Positions 25,798 through 35,483 of a DNA stretch of 64,000 nt are shown here, one piece after another. Location: the NCBI RefSeq assembly GCF_023618015.1, contig NZ_JAJKBJ010000014.1:1-64000 (forward strand). The letters run 5' to 3'. This stretch comes from Legionella maioricensis (GTDB lineage: Bacteria > Pseudomonadota > Gammaproteobacteria > Legionellales > Legionellaceae). The number at the start of each line of letters is the position of its first letter. The stretch's first letter is position 1. A program made the position numbers and the translations under genes. The notes below the pieces were generated by a model that saw nothing but the letters and a program-made list of their open reading frames with translations, searched no databases and was not told where the DNA came from.

Positions 25798-28700
25798 ATG
25801 CATCTGAAGCAATTGAAATTAGCTGGTTTTAAATCGTTTGTCGATCCCACCGTGGTTCATTTTCCCAGTCAATTGGTGGCTGTTGTTGGCCCTAATGGTT
25901 GTGGCAAATCAAACATTATTGACGCCGTGCGTTGGGTTATGGGGGAAAGTTCCGCTAAAAATTTGCGGGGCGAATCCATGACTGATGTCATTTTCAATGG
26001 TTCATCTAATCGTAAACCTGTTGGTCAGGCATCAGTTGAGCTGGTATTTGATAATAGTTTAGGCCGCTTGACGGGGCCTTTTGCCAGTTACGGTGAAATT
26101 GCGGTGAAGCGGATTGTCACGCGGGATGGGGATTCTTCCTATTATTTAAATGGCAGTCGATGCAGACGCAGGGATATTACCGATATTTTTTTGGGCACCG
26201 GGGCTGGGGCTCGAGGTTATTCAATTATTGGTCAAGGGACTATTTCACGCCTGATTGAAGCCAAGCCTGAAGAATTAAGAGCCTTTCTGGAGGAGGCAGC
26301 CGGCGTTTCAAAGTATAAAGAGCGACGTCGTGAAACGCTGCAGCGTATCGACCATACACGTGAAAATTTAACTCGGGTTGCAGACATCAGAGAGGAGCTT
26401 GATAAACAATTACAGCGCTTGGAACGCCAGGCAAAATCTGCCGAGCGCTATACTTTGCTTAAAGAAGAGGAAAAAATATGTCGTGCGGAAATTCTTGCCC
26501 TTAAATGGCAGGAGTTTACGGCGCAACAATTAGTGAAACAACGTGAATTACAGGATTTGGCGGTACGCCATGAACAGCAACAAAGTTTATTGACGGGCTC
26601 GACTAAAGAGCGAACGCTTTTAAATGAAAAACTGCAGGATGCAAACGAGCACTCCCAGCAAATCCAGGCGTCCTTCTATCAGTTAGGTACGGAGATTGCG
26701 CGTCTCGAAGAAACAATTCAGCAACAAGAGCGCGAAAAGAAACGATTAGAACATGACAGACAACAAATGCAGGAGGATTGGCAGGTTGCTGAGGAGCAAT
26801 TAAAGCAAGATAAAGAAGCTTTGCAAAACAGCCAGCAGCAGTCCCAACATTTGGAGGAAGGATTAAAACAATACAGGATGCAATTCAAAGAAAAAGAGTT
26901 GCTGTGGCAGGAGACTCAAAAGCAGCAGTTACAATGGGAAAGGCGTTGGCAAGAGGTACAAAGTGCCACCAGTACCGTTAAAAGTGAATATCAAGTTGCT
27001 CAGATTAAGGCGCAACATTTAGAACAAAGACATCAGCAAACCGTATTAAGGCTTGAAAAGTTAAGTTTGGAACAAACGGCCATTTCTCTGACAGATTTGC
27101 AGCAAACGAAACAGGATTTGGAACAAAAACAAGTTAAATTACAGGAAACGCAACAATTTGATGAGGCCCAGTTAAAGCAAGGTAATGAGAATTCGAATCT
27201 ATTGCGTACTCAATTGCAGGAAACAGAGCAACAACTGCATCAATTGCAGGATGAGTTTCATCGCTTGAATAGTGAGTATGCTGCATTAACCGCTGCGCAA
27301 AAAGCTGCCAGACAAGGGAATGCGTTGAATAAGCAACCGATTAAAGAGTGGGTTGATAAACCGAAACTTATGGATATTTTCCAGGTTGACGCAGAATGGC
27401 AATCGGTATGTGAAATGGTACTGAATGATGCATTGCACTCTTATGTTCTGGATGACTTCGAAGAGTTATGGCCTCAATGGTCTGCTTGTGAAAGCCAAGG
27501 GCAAAGCATTGTGACGATGCGAGCGTTGCTAGGTAAACAGCAATCATATCCCAGACTTGCTGATAAAATTAAAGGAAGCATTCCTGCTTCAGTACCTAAT
27601 CTGGAGCATATATATACTGCGGAACATCTTGAGCAAGCAATTAGTTGGTTACCTCATCTGGCAGAACACGAATCTATAGTGACTGCGAATGGTTTTTGGA
27701 TAGGCAAAGGTTGGGTGAAGCTGGCCAATCCAGGAGAGCAGGATGAGCTTGGTTTATTGAGCCGACAACAAAAAATTGTTGAGTTAGCAGGCGTTGTAAG
27801 CGAATTGCAACAAAAAATTGAAGAGGTAAGAACTCAGCGCGATCAATGCCACACCCAATTACAGCAAAGTTTAAGTTATATAGAACTCTTCCAACTCAAT
27901 CTTACTGCCAGTAATGAGGCGCTAAGAGGCAATATTAATGCACTCAATGTCAATGAGAAATCTATACAACATGCCGAAAGGCTTATCGCAACGATGTCCT
28001 CAGAAATTGAGGAATTGCATATTTTGTTGGAAGAAACCACAGCAGAACGATTGGAAATCACCGAAAAACTGGAGCTCTTAGAGAATCGCTCAAAAGAGTA
28101 CGAGCAGCAGCAAATTCAATTTGTTAAGGAAAAAGAAATTTGGCGCGAGGACTTGGAGACCAAAAATAAAGAGATGGAAGAGACTCGTGTTTTATTACAC
28201 CAGGCAGAAATGGAGTCAGATAGAGAGATCACTAAAACACAACAGTTAACTGATAGAATTCATAGAGAACAAGAACGATTGGATGTATTGCAAGAACGGT
28301 TAGAACATTTGGCTCTTCTCTGTTTACAGTCTGCTACACCGGAAACAACATTGCGTGAGCAACTGGCCGAGCAATTGATGAAGCATAACGAAGTGGAAAT
28401 GCAATTGACTTTAAGCCGTGAACAATTAACGCAATTAAGGAAAGAACTTGAACATCTTGAGCAATTTACTTTAAACTATGACCTTGAAGTGAAGCGTGTG
28501 CAAGAACTTATTGCTCAAACGAGAATGCAGGAACAAGAATTGGCTGTCCGGGCAAGTTCTGTACAAGAGTCCCTTGATGAGTCCGATTTACGTGCGCAGC
28601 TTTTGTTGGAACATATTCCTGAGGGCACTACTCAAAGCATGCGCGAAGATGAGTTAATTGTCATTTCTGAGAAAATCAAACGTTTGGGGGCAATTAATCT

Positions 28701-29292
28701 TGCCGCTATTGAGGAGTTTGCTACCGAACAGCAGCGTAAACTTTATCTTGATGAACAATATGAAGATTTAAGTCAGGCTTTAGCTACTCTAGAAACAGCT
28801 ATTGAAAAGATGGATAAAGAAACCCGCACACGACTTGAAAATACCTTTGATGAAGTGAATACTTCGTTTAAGGCGCTTTTCCCCCGGCTTTTTGGCGGCG
28901 GAAGAGCGCAGCTTGAATTGACTTGTGATAATCTGTTAGAAGCTGGTATTGTAGTAATGGCACAACCCCCCGGAAAACGAAACAGTACTATTCATTTGTT
29001 GTCCGGTGGCGAGAAAGCCATGACTGCTGTTGCATTGGTGTTTGCGATTTTTCAGTTAAATCCTTCACCATTTTGCATGTTAGATGAAGTGGATGCTCCT
29101 TTAGATGACGTAAATGTGGGACGGTTTTGCGATTTGGTAAAAGAGATGTCACAATTCGTACAATTCCTCTTTATTACTCATAATAAGGTGACTATGGAAT
29201 TGGCAGATCATTTGATTGGGGTAACCATGCGTGAGCCAGGGGTGTCGCGTTTGGTTGCGGTTGATGTGAAAGAAGCTTTGACTATGGAGTAA
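25798..29292 (+). CDS. smc: Chromosome segregation ATPase SMC
   Basis: 1164 residues, full length. The ABC-type head is split: Walker A GPNGCGKSN at 31-39 near the N-terminus, and the signature LLSGGEKAMTAV with Walker B CMLDEVDAPLDD near the C-terminus. Two long coiled-coil arms, rich in Gln and Glu, flank a hinge at roughly 505-660. SMC dimers organise the chromosome and help sister origins separate. zipA starts immediately at the stop codon. No scpA or scpB lies here. Confidence 0.97.
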   Translation: MHLKQLKLAGFKSFVDPTVVHFPSQLVAVVGPNGCGKSNIIDAVRWVMGESSAKNLRGESMTDVIFNGSSNRKPVGQASVELVFDNSLGRLTGPFASYGEIAVKRIVTRDGDSSYYLNGSRCRRRDITDIFLGTGAGARGYSIIGQGTISRLIEAKPEELRAFLEEAAGVSKYKERRRETLQRIDHTRENLTRVADIREELDKQLQRLERQAKSAERYTLLKEEEKICRAEILALKWQEFTAQQLVKQRELQDLAVRHEQQQSLLTGSTKERTLLNEKLQDANEHSQQIQASFYQLGTEIARLEETIQQQEREKKRLEHDRQQMQEDWQVAEEQLKQDKEALQNSQQQSQHLEEGLKQYRMQFKEKELLWQETQKQQLQWERRWQEVQSATSTVKSEYQVAQIKAQHLEQRHQQTVLRLEKLSLEQTAISLTDLQQTKQDLEQKQVKLQETQQFDEAQLKQGNENSNLLRTQLQETEQQLHQLQDEFHRLNSEYAALTAAQKAARQGNALNKQPIKEWVDKPKLMDIFQVDAEWQSVCEMVLNDALHSYVLDDFEELWPQWSACESQGQSIVTMRALLGKQQSYPRLADKIKGSIPASVPNLEHIYTAEHLEQAISWLPHLAEHESIVTANGFWIGKGWVKLANPGEQDELGLLSRQQKIVELAGVVSELQQKIEEVRTQRDQCHTQLQQSLSYIELFQLNLTASNEALRGNINALNVNEKSIQHAERLIATMSSEIEELHILLEETTAERLEITEKLELLENRSKEYEQQQIQFVKEKEIWREDLETKNKEMEETRVLLHQAEMESDREITKTQQLTDRIHREQERLDVLQERLEHLALLCLQSATPETTLREQLAEQLMKHNEVEMQLTLSREQLTQLRKELEHLEQFTLNYDLEVKRVQELIAQTRMQEQELAVRASSVQESLDESDLRAQLLLEHIPEGTTQSMREDELIVISEKIKRLGAINLAAIEEFATEQQRKLYLDEQYEDLSQALATLETAIEKMDKETRTRLENTFDEVNTSFKALFPRLFGGGRAQLELTCDNLLEAGIVVMAQPPGKRNSTIHLLSGGEKAMTAVALVFAIFQLNPSPFCMLDEVDAPLDDVNVGRFCDLVKEMSQFVQFLFITHNKVTMELADHLIGVTMREPGVSRLVAVDVKEALTME

Positions 29293-30075
29293 ATGATGCA
29301 GGCAAATTGGAGTTTAATTCTTAATGTCCTGTTGTTAATTGGCGTTATAGTGGCTATTGGGCGCTTAATGAAAGCGAGAAAACAGAGCTTAAATTCAGAC
29401 CGATATCAGCCATCTCTGGGTCAAAAAGAAAAGAGTTTTGATGCGCAGCCTTATAATGATGATATTATTGCGGTGCGCAAGGTGAACGTAGATAATTTGT
29501 TTAATATGGAAACTGAGCCTGAGCCTGAGTCCGAATCTGAATCAAAATTATTCATTAAACCGATAATCACCTCGTCGGAGCCGCAGTTAATGCCGAAAGA
29601 CGAGTTAGTAACAGAATCGAAAGAAGAGCCAAAAGCAGTAGCTTCGTCTACTTTAATGATGTTTTTGTTAGCAAAAGAAAACAGACAGTTTGCAGGATAT
29701 GAACTCTTACAAACCGTTCTTGCCGCGGGTTTACGTTTTGGAGAAGGGCACTTATTTCATCGCCACCAATTTGCTAATGGTCAGGGGCCGGTTTTATGTA
29801 GTTTGGCTGCAGCGACGTCAACAGGGGTTTTTGATTTGCAAAATATAGGTGCTTTTAGCGTGCGTGGTTTATGCTTATTCATGCAAGCCTCAAAGAATCC
29901 CAGTATTGATGAAGAGCGTTTTTCTATAATGTTGGAGACGGGAAGACAATTAAGTGAAGGATTGGACGCTCACTTGCTTGATGATCAACGTAAACCACTG
30001 ACTGAAGAGCGTATTGCCCGTTATCATCGTTTGCTACAAATTGAGCAAAGAGAGCTGGAATTTGCTACGGCTTAA
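29293..30075 (+). CDS. zipA: Cell division protein ZipA
   Basis: 260 residues. Residues 5-24 are the single membrane anchor (WSLILNVLLLIGVIVAIGRL), then a charged linker rich in Glu and Pro (EPEPESESESK), then the FtsZ-binding domain from about residue 125 (MMFLLAKENRQFAGYELLQTVL...GRQLSEGLDAHLLDD). ZipA tethers the FtsZ C-terminal tail to the membrane. The ATG directly follows the smc stop, so they form an operon. The ligA gene that follows zipA in many relatives is not here. Confidence 0.95.
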   Translation: MMQANWSLILNVLLLIGVIVAIGRLMKARKQSLNSDRYQPSLGQKEKSFDAQPYNDDIIAVRKVNVDNLFNMETEPEPESESESKLFIKPIITSSEPQLMPKDELVTESKEEPKAVASSTLMMFLLAKENRQFAGYELLQTVLAAGLRFGEGHLFHRHQFANGQGPVLCSLAAATSTGVFDLQNIGAFSVRGLCLFMQASKNPSIDEERFSIMLETGRQLSEGLDAHLLDDQRKPLTEERIARYHRLLQIEQRELEFATA

Positions 30076-30103
30076 GTAGTCCATATTTCAGGCAAGCCAC
30101 TAG

Positions 30104-30297
30104 GTAGCCTGGGTGTGCTGCAACTGGGATAGGCGTAACTCGGCACCTTATTCATTTATAGAACATCAAAGCTCGGTTGCGTAGAGCCGTCTCGTGATTA
30201 CCTCCACGCCCCGCGACATGTCCGCGGAACGTAGAGGTAGGGCTGGGATGGATTTTCAGAGATATGTATAAGATTAAGCTGCAAGCAGCCAGGCTAC
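30104..30297. repeat. Degenerate palindromic repeat region
   Basis: The stretch between zipA and murF (344 bases) holds worn halves of the GTAGCCTGG palindrome family: GTAGCCTGGGTGTGCTGC on the left, and CTGCAAGCAGCCAGGCTAC on the right, similar to the copy at 60119-60194. I see no gene in it. Confidence 0.65.
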
Positions 30298-30419
30298 GCT
30301 TGACTGATCACCACTTTTCTGAAGACTTGCTCTATAAATTAAATCTTTCTTATAGCGATTCATCTTGAACTATGAGCGCTAGTGTTAGTACACTAGACTT
30401 TTAGCCTTATCTTAATACT

Positions 30420-31748
30420 ATGAACCTAAATACCATTGCAGCCCTTCTTTCCCAATCGTGTCAGATAAATACTGATATTACCGGTATTTGTACTGATAGT
30501 CGCCAAATCAAACCTGGGAATTTATTTATAGCGATTCCGGGGGAACATTTTGATGGCCATAATTTCGTCAAAGAGGTAGAGGCAAAAGGAGCCTTGGCGG
30601 CAGTGGTTAATCATTTTATTGAGGGTGTTCAAATTCCCCAATTTATTGTTGCAGATCCATTACTGGCTTTAGCCAAAATTGCAGCGGCCCATCGGCAAGA
30701 TATTTCTTGCCCAGTGATTGCTCTAACCGGATCTAACGGCAAGACCACGGTCAAAGAAATGATCGCGGCTATTCTGCCTTCTCCGTCGCACGCCACCAAG
30801 GGGAATTTAAATAACCATATTGGTGTGCCTTTAAGCGTGTTGGAATTAAATAATCAGCATCGTTATGCGGTTTTTGAATTAGGAGCTAATCATTTAGGGG
30901 AAATTGCTCATACTGTGGCCATAGTACATCCTGATGTTACTTTGATTAATAACATTGCTCCGGCACATGTTGAGGGCTTTGGTTCTATTGATGGTGTTGC
31001 ACGTGCTAAAGGGGAAATTCATCAGGGCTTATCTTCTACAGGAATTGCGGTAGTTAATGATGATGATGCTTATGCTCATTTTTGGGATGATCTACTTGCA
31101 GATAAAAGAGTGCTACGTTTTTCCGCAGTTCATATTGCTGATATTTATGCTCAGGACGCAAGATTAGATTCTCATGGTCGTGGGCAGTTTTCTTTAGTGT
31201 TACCCAATGGTCGTGCTGATATTGAATTGCAGGTTCCAGGACTACATAATGTGCGCAATGCGTTAGCTGCAGCAGCTTGTTGTTATGCTGTAGGCATTTC
31301 GATTAAAGACATCCAAAGAGGTTTAAGTCATTTTGGTGGCGTAAAAGGACGTATGACCATTTTGACTGGTAAAAATCAGGCAACAATTATTGATGATACA
31401 TATAACGCGAATTTACGATCTGTCTTAACCGGTCTTGAGGTGTTGGCGGCACGCTCAGGAAAAAAAGTCTTTGTATTCGGCGATATGGGTGAGTTGGGAG
31501 CATGGGCTACACAACATCACCAAGAAGTAGGTTTGGCTGCGCGTCAATTGGGAATTGATCGGTTATTAAGTTGTGGTTCATACAGTGCATTAGCCTCTGA
31601 AGCATTTGGGGACGGAGGGCATCATTGTTCCAGCCAAGAGGAGCTAGCCCAAATTGTACTCAAAGAGTTGACTTCTGATACTACTGTTTTAGTAAAAGGC
31701 TCACGTTCCAGCGCTATGGAAAAAATTGTGCATAAACTGCTTAATTGA
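30420..31748 (+). CDS. murF: UDP-MurNAc-tripeptide--D-Ala-D-Ala ligase MurF
   Basis: 442 residues. MurF adds D-Ala-D-Ala to the UDP-MurNAc tripeptide, the last cytoplasmic ligase step. The Mur-ligase layout is complete: an N-terminal domain (GICTDSRQIKPGNLFIAI), the ATP loop ALTGSNGKTTVKEM near residue 105, and a C-terminal domain (GDMGELG, and VLVKGSRSSAMEKIV). No ribosome binding site stands out before the ATG. This is the first gene of the truncated division cluster. murE and the genes normally before it are replaced by zipA and a repeat region. mraY follows after 102 bases. Confidence 0.97.
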   Translation: MNLNTIAALLSQSCQINTDITGICTDSRQIKPGNLFIAIPGEHFDGHNFVKEVEAKGALAAVVNHFIEGVQIPQFIVADPLLALAKIAAAHRQDISCPVIALTGSNGKTTVKEMIAAILPSPSHATKGNLNNHIGVPLSVLELNNQHRYAVFELGANHLGEIAHTVAIVHPDVTLINNIAPAHVEGFGSIDGVARAKGEIHQGLSSTGIAVVNDDDAYAHFWDDLLADKRVLRFSAVHIADIYAQDARLDSHGRGQFSLVLPNGRADIELQVPGLHNVRNALAAAACCYAVGISIKDIQRGLSHFGGVKGRMTILTGKNQATIIDDTYNANLRSVLTGLEVLAARSGKKVFVFGDMGELGAWATQHHQEVGLAARQLGIDRLLSCGSYSALASEAFGDGGHHCSSQEELAQIVLKELTSDTTVLVKGSRSSAMEKIVHKLLN

Positions 31749-31850
31749 TGTTGAGTGAGTATGATATGCTTGGTCGCTTTTTGCCCCCATCATGGGGTTG
31801 CGCTTAATTTTGTGAATTGACCACAGTCTTTATTAACAAGAGGAACAATT

Positions 31851-32936
31851 ATGCTCTATTGGCTAACGCAGTTATTTCAAGGACAGTATCATGCGTTAAG
31901 AGTTTTTCAATATCTGACATTTAGATCCATTTTAGCATCTTTAACTGCTCTTATGGTAGGTTTATTGTGCGGCCCATTGATGATCCGATGGCTGCGTGGG
32001 TTACAAATTGGTCAGATGGTTCGAGATGATGGGCCTCAAACCCACTTATCAAAAGCAGGAACTCCTACCATGGGGGGAGTTCTAATTTTATTAGCGATTA
32101 CCGTCAGTTGTTTGCTTTGGTGTGATTTACAGCAATCAAGTTTATGGCTTGTTCTTTTGGTCACTTTAGGTAATGGCCTGGTTGGATGGGTCGATGATTA
32201 CCGTAAACTCGTATTAAAAAATAGCAAAGGTTTACCAGGCCGCTGGAAATATTTTTGGCAGTCAGTGATTGCCCTTCTGGCCGTGATTTATCTCTACATG
32301 AATGCAAGTTTGCCCGTACATACCCAACTGATTCTTCCTTTTTTTAAAACAATAACCTGGGATCTGGGTCTTTTATTTCCTGTGCTTGCTTATTTTGTTA
32401 TTGTGGGATCCAGTAATGCGGTGAATCTGACGGATGGATTAGATGGTTTGGCCATTATGCCCATAGTCATGGTCGCGGGTGCCTTAGGTATTTTTGCTTA
32501 TGCTTCCAGTAATGCGTTATATTCTAATTACCTGGCCATACCTTTTGTTCCCAATACCGGTGAGTTAACTATTTTTTGTTCTTCTATAGTGGGCGCGGGT
32601 TTAGGCTTTCTTTGGTATAACAGTTATCCTGCGCAAGTTTTTATGGGGGATGTCGGCTCTTTAGCTCTGGGGGCGGCTCTTGGCATAGTCGCTATAGTCG
32701 TCAGACAGGAACTTGTGTTATTAATAATGGGAGGTTTGTTTGTTATCGAAACTATTTCCGTTATTTTGCAGGTAGGTTATTTTAAATATACTCACGGCAA
32801 GAGACTGTTTCGTATGGCTCCCTTACATCACCATTTTGAATTGAAGGGATGGTCAGAACCTAAGGTAATCGTCAGATTCTGGATTATTACAGTTGTATTT
32901 GTGTTATGCGGATTGGCTACTTTAAAACTTCGATAG
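31851..32936 (+). CDS. mraY: Phospho-MurNAc-pentapeptide transferase MraY
   Basis: 361 residues with ten predicted membrane segments. It transfers phospho-MurNAc-pentapeptide to undecaprenyl phosphate to make lipid I. Conserved features are visible: [18 protein letters not shown] early, the aspartate pair in [19 protein letters not shown] in the middle, [11 protein letters not shown], and [18 protein letters not shown] near the C-terminus. AAGAGGAAC precedes the ATG. murD follows after 13 bases. Confidence 0.98.
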   Translation: MLYWLTQLFQGQYHALRVFQYLTFRSILASLTALMVGLLCGPLMIRWLRGLQIGQMVRDDGPQTHLSKAGTPTMGGVLILLAITVSCLLWCDLQQSSLWLVLLVTLGNGLVGWVDDYRKLVLKNSKGLPGRWKYFWQSVIALLAVIYLYMNASLPVHTQLILPFFKTITWDLGLLFPVLAYFVIVGSSNAVNLTDGLDGLAIMPIVMVAGALGIFAYASSNALYSNYLAIPFVPNTGELTIFCSSIVGAGLGFLWYNSYPAQVFMGDVGSLALGAALGIVAIVVRQELVLLIMGGLFVIETISVILQVGYFKYTHGKRLFRMAPLHHHFELKGWSEPKVIVRFWIITVVFVLCGLATLKLR

Positions 32937-32949
32937 GCAAGGTGCATTC

Positions 32950-34293
32950 ATGGATCATTCTTTATATTTAGTTGCGGGTTTAGGTAAGACTGGACTTTCT
33001 ATAGCGCGTTATCTGCATAGAAATAACAAATCGTTTATAGCATTTGATACACGTAAAGAAGCGCCTGGTTTAGCAGAGTTTAATGCCGAATTTCCCAATG
33101 TTCCGGTTTATCTGGGACAAATACCAGCAGATGTATTAAGTAAGTTAACTGATATAATTGCCAGCCCTGGATTATCACTTGATACTCCTTTCCTGAAAGA
33201 GGCGCGACAAGCAGGTGTGGCCATCTATGGCGACATCGAGTGTCTGGCTCGAGAGGTCAATGCTCCTATAGTTGCGATTACCGGAACTAATGGCAAGTCG
33301 ACAGTAACTACCCTGGTGGGGGAGATGGCCAAAGCGGCAGGATTCCGTGTGGCTGTTGCGGGAAATATTGGCACTCCGGTATTGGATCTGTTGGATGATG
33401 AGCACCAATATGATTTATGGGTTTTAGAGTTATCCAGCTTCCAGCTCGATTTAACGTTCTCTTTGTCACCGGTCGTTGCAACTATTCTCAACGTAACGCC
33501 CGACCATTTAGACAGGCATCATACTTTAGAGGCGTACACACAAGCCAAGCAACAAATTTATCATCAGGCAAAAATCGCATTATTTAATCGTGATGATCCT
33601 TACACTACTCCAACCGTTCAAGATAATTCCAACCAGCAGTGCATCTCTTTTGGTAAGAGTCGTCCTGCGACTGGAAACTGGGGGCTGATTGACCAAGAGA
33701 ATAAAACTTATCTGGCCAAAGGCGATGATTGCCTCTTACCTGTAGAGTCTTTATTAATCAAGGGCGTACATAATTGGCTTAATGCCCTGGCCTCATGTGC
33801 TTTAGCTGAAGCAGCCGGGATACCCATTCAGCATATAATTAAGGTTTTAAAAACATTTGGGGGATTACCTCATCGTTGTCAATGGATAAGAACTTTAGAC
33901 GGTGTCGAGTGGATCAATGATTCAAAAGGGACCAATGTGGGGGCGACCATCTCGGCCATTAATGGAATAGGAGGCTCTATGCAAGGAAAAATTGTTCTTA
34001 TCGCAGGTGGACAAGGGAAGGGAGCGGATTTTCAGGAGCTTGCGCAACCTATTGCAGATTTTGTTCGTTCTATAGTACTGATTGGGGAAGATGCGGATAA
34101 AATGGATGCAGCGCTAGCTCATGTGGTGCCTATAGTGCGCGCCTCTTCGCTGGAAGGAGCTGTCACGATGGCGAGAACTCAGGCTAAACCTGGTGATGTC
34201 GTTTTGTTATCTCCTGCCTGTGCGAGCTTGGATATGTTTCGCGACTTTAATCATCGAGGTGATGTGTTTGCGTCCTCCGTTGTCGGATTATAA
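32950..34293 (+). CDS. murD: UDP-MurNAc-L-Ala--D-Glu ligase MurD
   Basis: 447 residues, normal length. It adds D-glutamate to UDP-MurNAc-L-Ala in the cytoplasm. The N-terminal domain has VAGLGKTGLSIARYL, the ATP loop is AITGTNGKSTVTTL near residue 113, NVTPDHLDRH is the Mur-family histidine region, and VLLSPACASLDMFRDF closes the C-terminal domain. AAGGTG precedes the ATG. ftsW starts 5 bases after its stop. Confidence 0.98.
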   Translation: MDHSLYLVAGLGKTGLSIARYLHRNNKSFIAFDTRKEAPGLAEFNAEFPNVPVYLGQIPADVLSKLTDIIASPGLSLDTPFLKEARQAGVAIYGDIECLAREVNAPIVAITGTNGKSTVTTLVGEMAKAAGFRVAVAGNIGTPVLDLLDDEHQYDLWVLELSSFQLDLTFSLSPVVATILNVTPDHLDRHHTLEAYTQAKQQIYHQAKIALFNRDDPYTTPTVQDNSNQQCISFGKSRPATGNWGLIDQENKTYLAKGDDCLLPVESLLIKGVHNWLNALASCALAEAAGIPIQHIIKVLKTFGGLPHRCQWIRTLDGVEWINDSKGTNVGATISAINGIGGSMQGKIVLIAGGQGKGADFQELAQPIADFVRSIVLIGEDADKMDAALAHVVPIVRASSLEGAVTMARTQAKPGDVVLLSPACASLDMFRDFNHRGDVFASSVVGL

Positions 34294-34298
34294 GTACT

Positions 34299-35474
34299 AT
34301 GCGACCGAGACATCTAAATCAGCGAGGTAAACCCGTCAGTAAACCAATTTCACTCTATGACAAATGGTTAATAGGAGCAGTTTTTGGTTTGTTGATTATT
34401 GGTTTAATGATGGTAGCCTCTAGCTCGGTTATGATTTCTACAAAATATTTTCATCAACCGTTTCATTTTTTGATTAGGCAGGCCTGTTATTTATTTGCAG
34501 GTTTGATGGTTGCTTTAGTTGTTATTCGAACCGACAGTAGTTTCTGGGAAAAAATCAGCATGCCCATGCTGATTGTCTGTTTGTTTATGTTGCTTATTGT
34601 CTTAATTCCAGGAATTGGACGAACTGTAAACGGCAGTCGACGGTGGTTGGCGTTTGGACCAATAGGGATTCAAGTCTCTGAAATGGCCAAGTTGACCATG
34701 ATATTTTATCTTTCTGGTTATTTAGTGCGTCAACAAAAAGCAGTAAGCGAGAGTATTGTGGGTTTTATTAAGCCGATGATGATATTGGGCGTTGTGTCAG
34801 TATTATTGCTTCTTGAACCTGATTTTGGTGCCACAGTGGTCATTTCAGGCACGGTAATGGCTTTGCTTTTTTTAGCAGGAGTAAAGTTACGCTATTATAT
34901 TGGTCTGATGTTATTGGTAATCAGTGCGCTTGCCTTATTAGCGGTCTCTTCTCCTTACCGGGTTGCTCGTTTAACTGCATTTTTAGATCCCTGGGCCGAT
35001 CAATACAACAGTGGTTATCAGCTCACACAATCTTTGATTGCTTTTGGACGGGGCGGATGGTTTGGTTCTGGTTTGGGCGAGAGCATACAGAAGTTGTTGT
35101 ATTTGCCTGAAGCACATACTGATTTTTTATTTGCGGTATTAGCTGAGGAGCTGGGGCTCGTTGGAATTTTAGTTGTAATGGCTTTATATAGTATACTAGT
35201 TATTAGAGGACTTACAATCGGATATACCGCCCATACCCAAGAACGCTTGTTTGCATCGTTTACTGCTTATGGTCTGACCTTCTGGTTGGCTTTGCAAGCT
35301 GCGATCAATATGGGAGTAAATGCTGGTTTGTTACCAACAAAAGGATTAACACTGCCATTACTCAGTTATGGTGGTGCCAGTATGGTAATTAATTGTGTGG
35401 TCATCGCATTATTATTGCGTATCGATCACGAAAATCGTTGGCAGTCTCTTGGATTGAGAACGCTGGCAGCATAA
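34299..35474 (+). CDS. ftsW: Lipid II polymerase FtsW (SEDS family)
   Basis: 391 residues with about ten membrane segments. FtsW polymerises septal glycan strands together with its partner FtsI. SEDS-family features include VNGSRRWLAFGPIGIQVSEMAKL, LLLEPDFGATVVI, the catalytic-loop region of AFGRGGWFGSGLGESIQKLLYLPEAHTDF (its central part), and LPTKGLTLPLLSYGGASMV near the end. In most relatives murG follows directly. Here murC begins after only 9 bases. Confidence 0.97.
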   Translation: MRPRHLNQRGKPVSKPISLYDKWLIGAVFGLLIIGLMMVASSSVMISTKYFHQPFHFLIRQACYLFAGLMVALVVIRTDSSFWEKISMPMLIVCLFMLLIVLIPGIGRTVNGSRRWLAFGPIGIQVSEMAKLTMIFYLSGYLVRQQKAVSESIVGFIKPMMILGVVSVLLLLEPDFGATVVISGTVMALLFLAGVKLRYYIGLMLLVISALALLAVSSPYRVARLTAFLDPWADQYNSGYQLTQSLIAFGRGGWFGSGLGESIQKLLYLPEAHTDFLFAVLAEELGLVGILVVMALYSILVIRGLTIGYTAHTQERLFASFTAYGLTFWLALQAAINMGVNAGLLPTKGLTLPLLSYGGASMVINCVVIALLLRIDHENRWQSLGLRTLAA

Positions 35475-35483
35475 GGGGGAATT

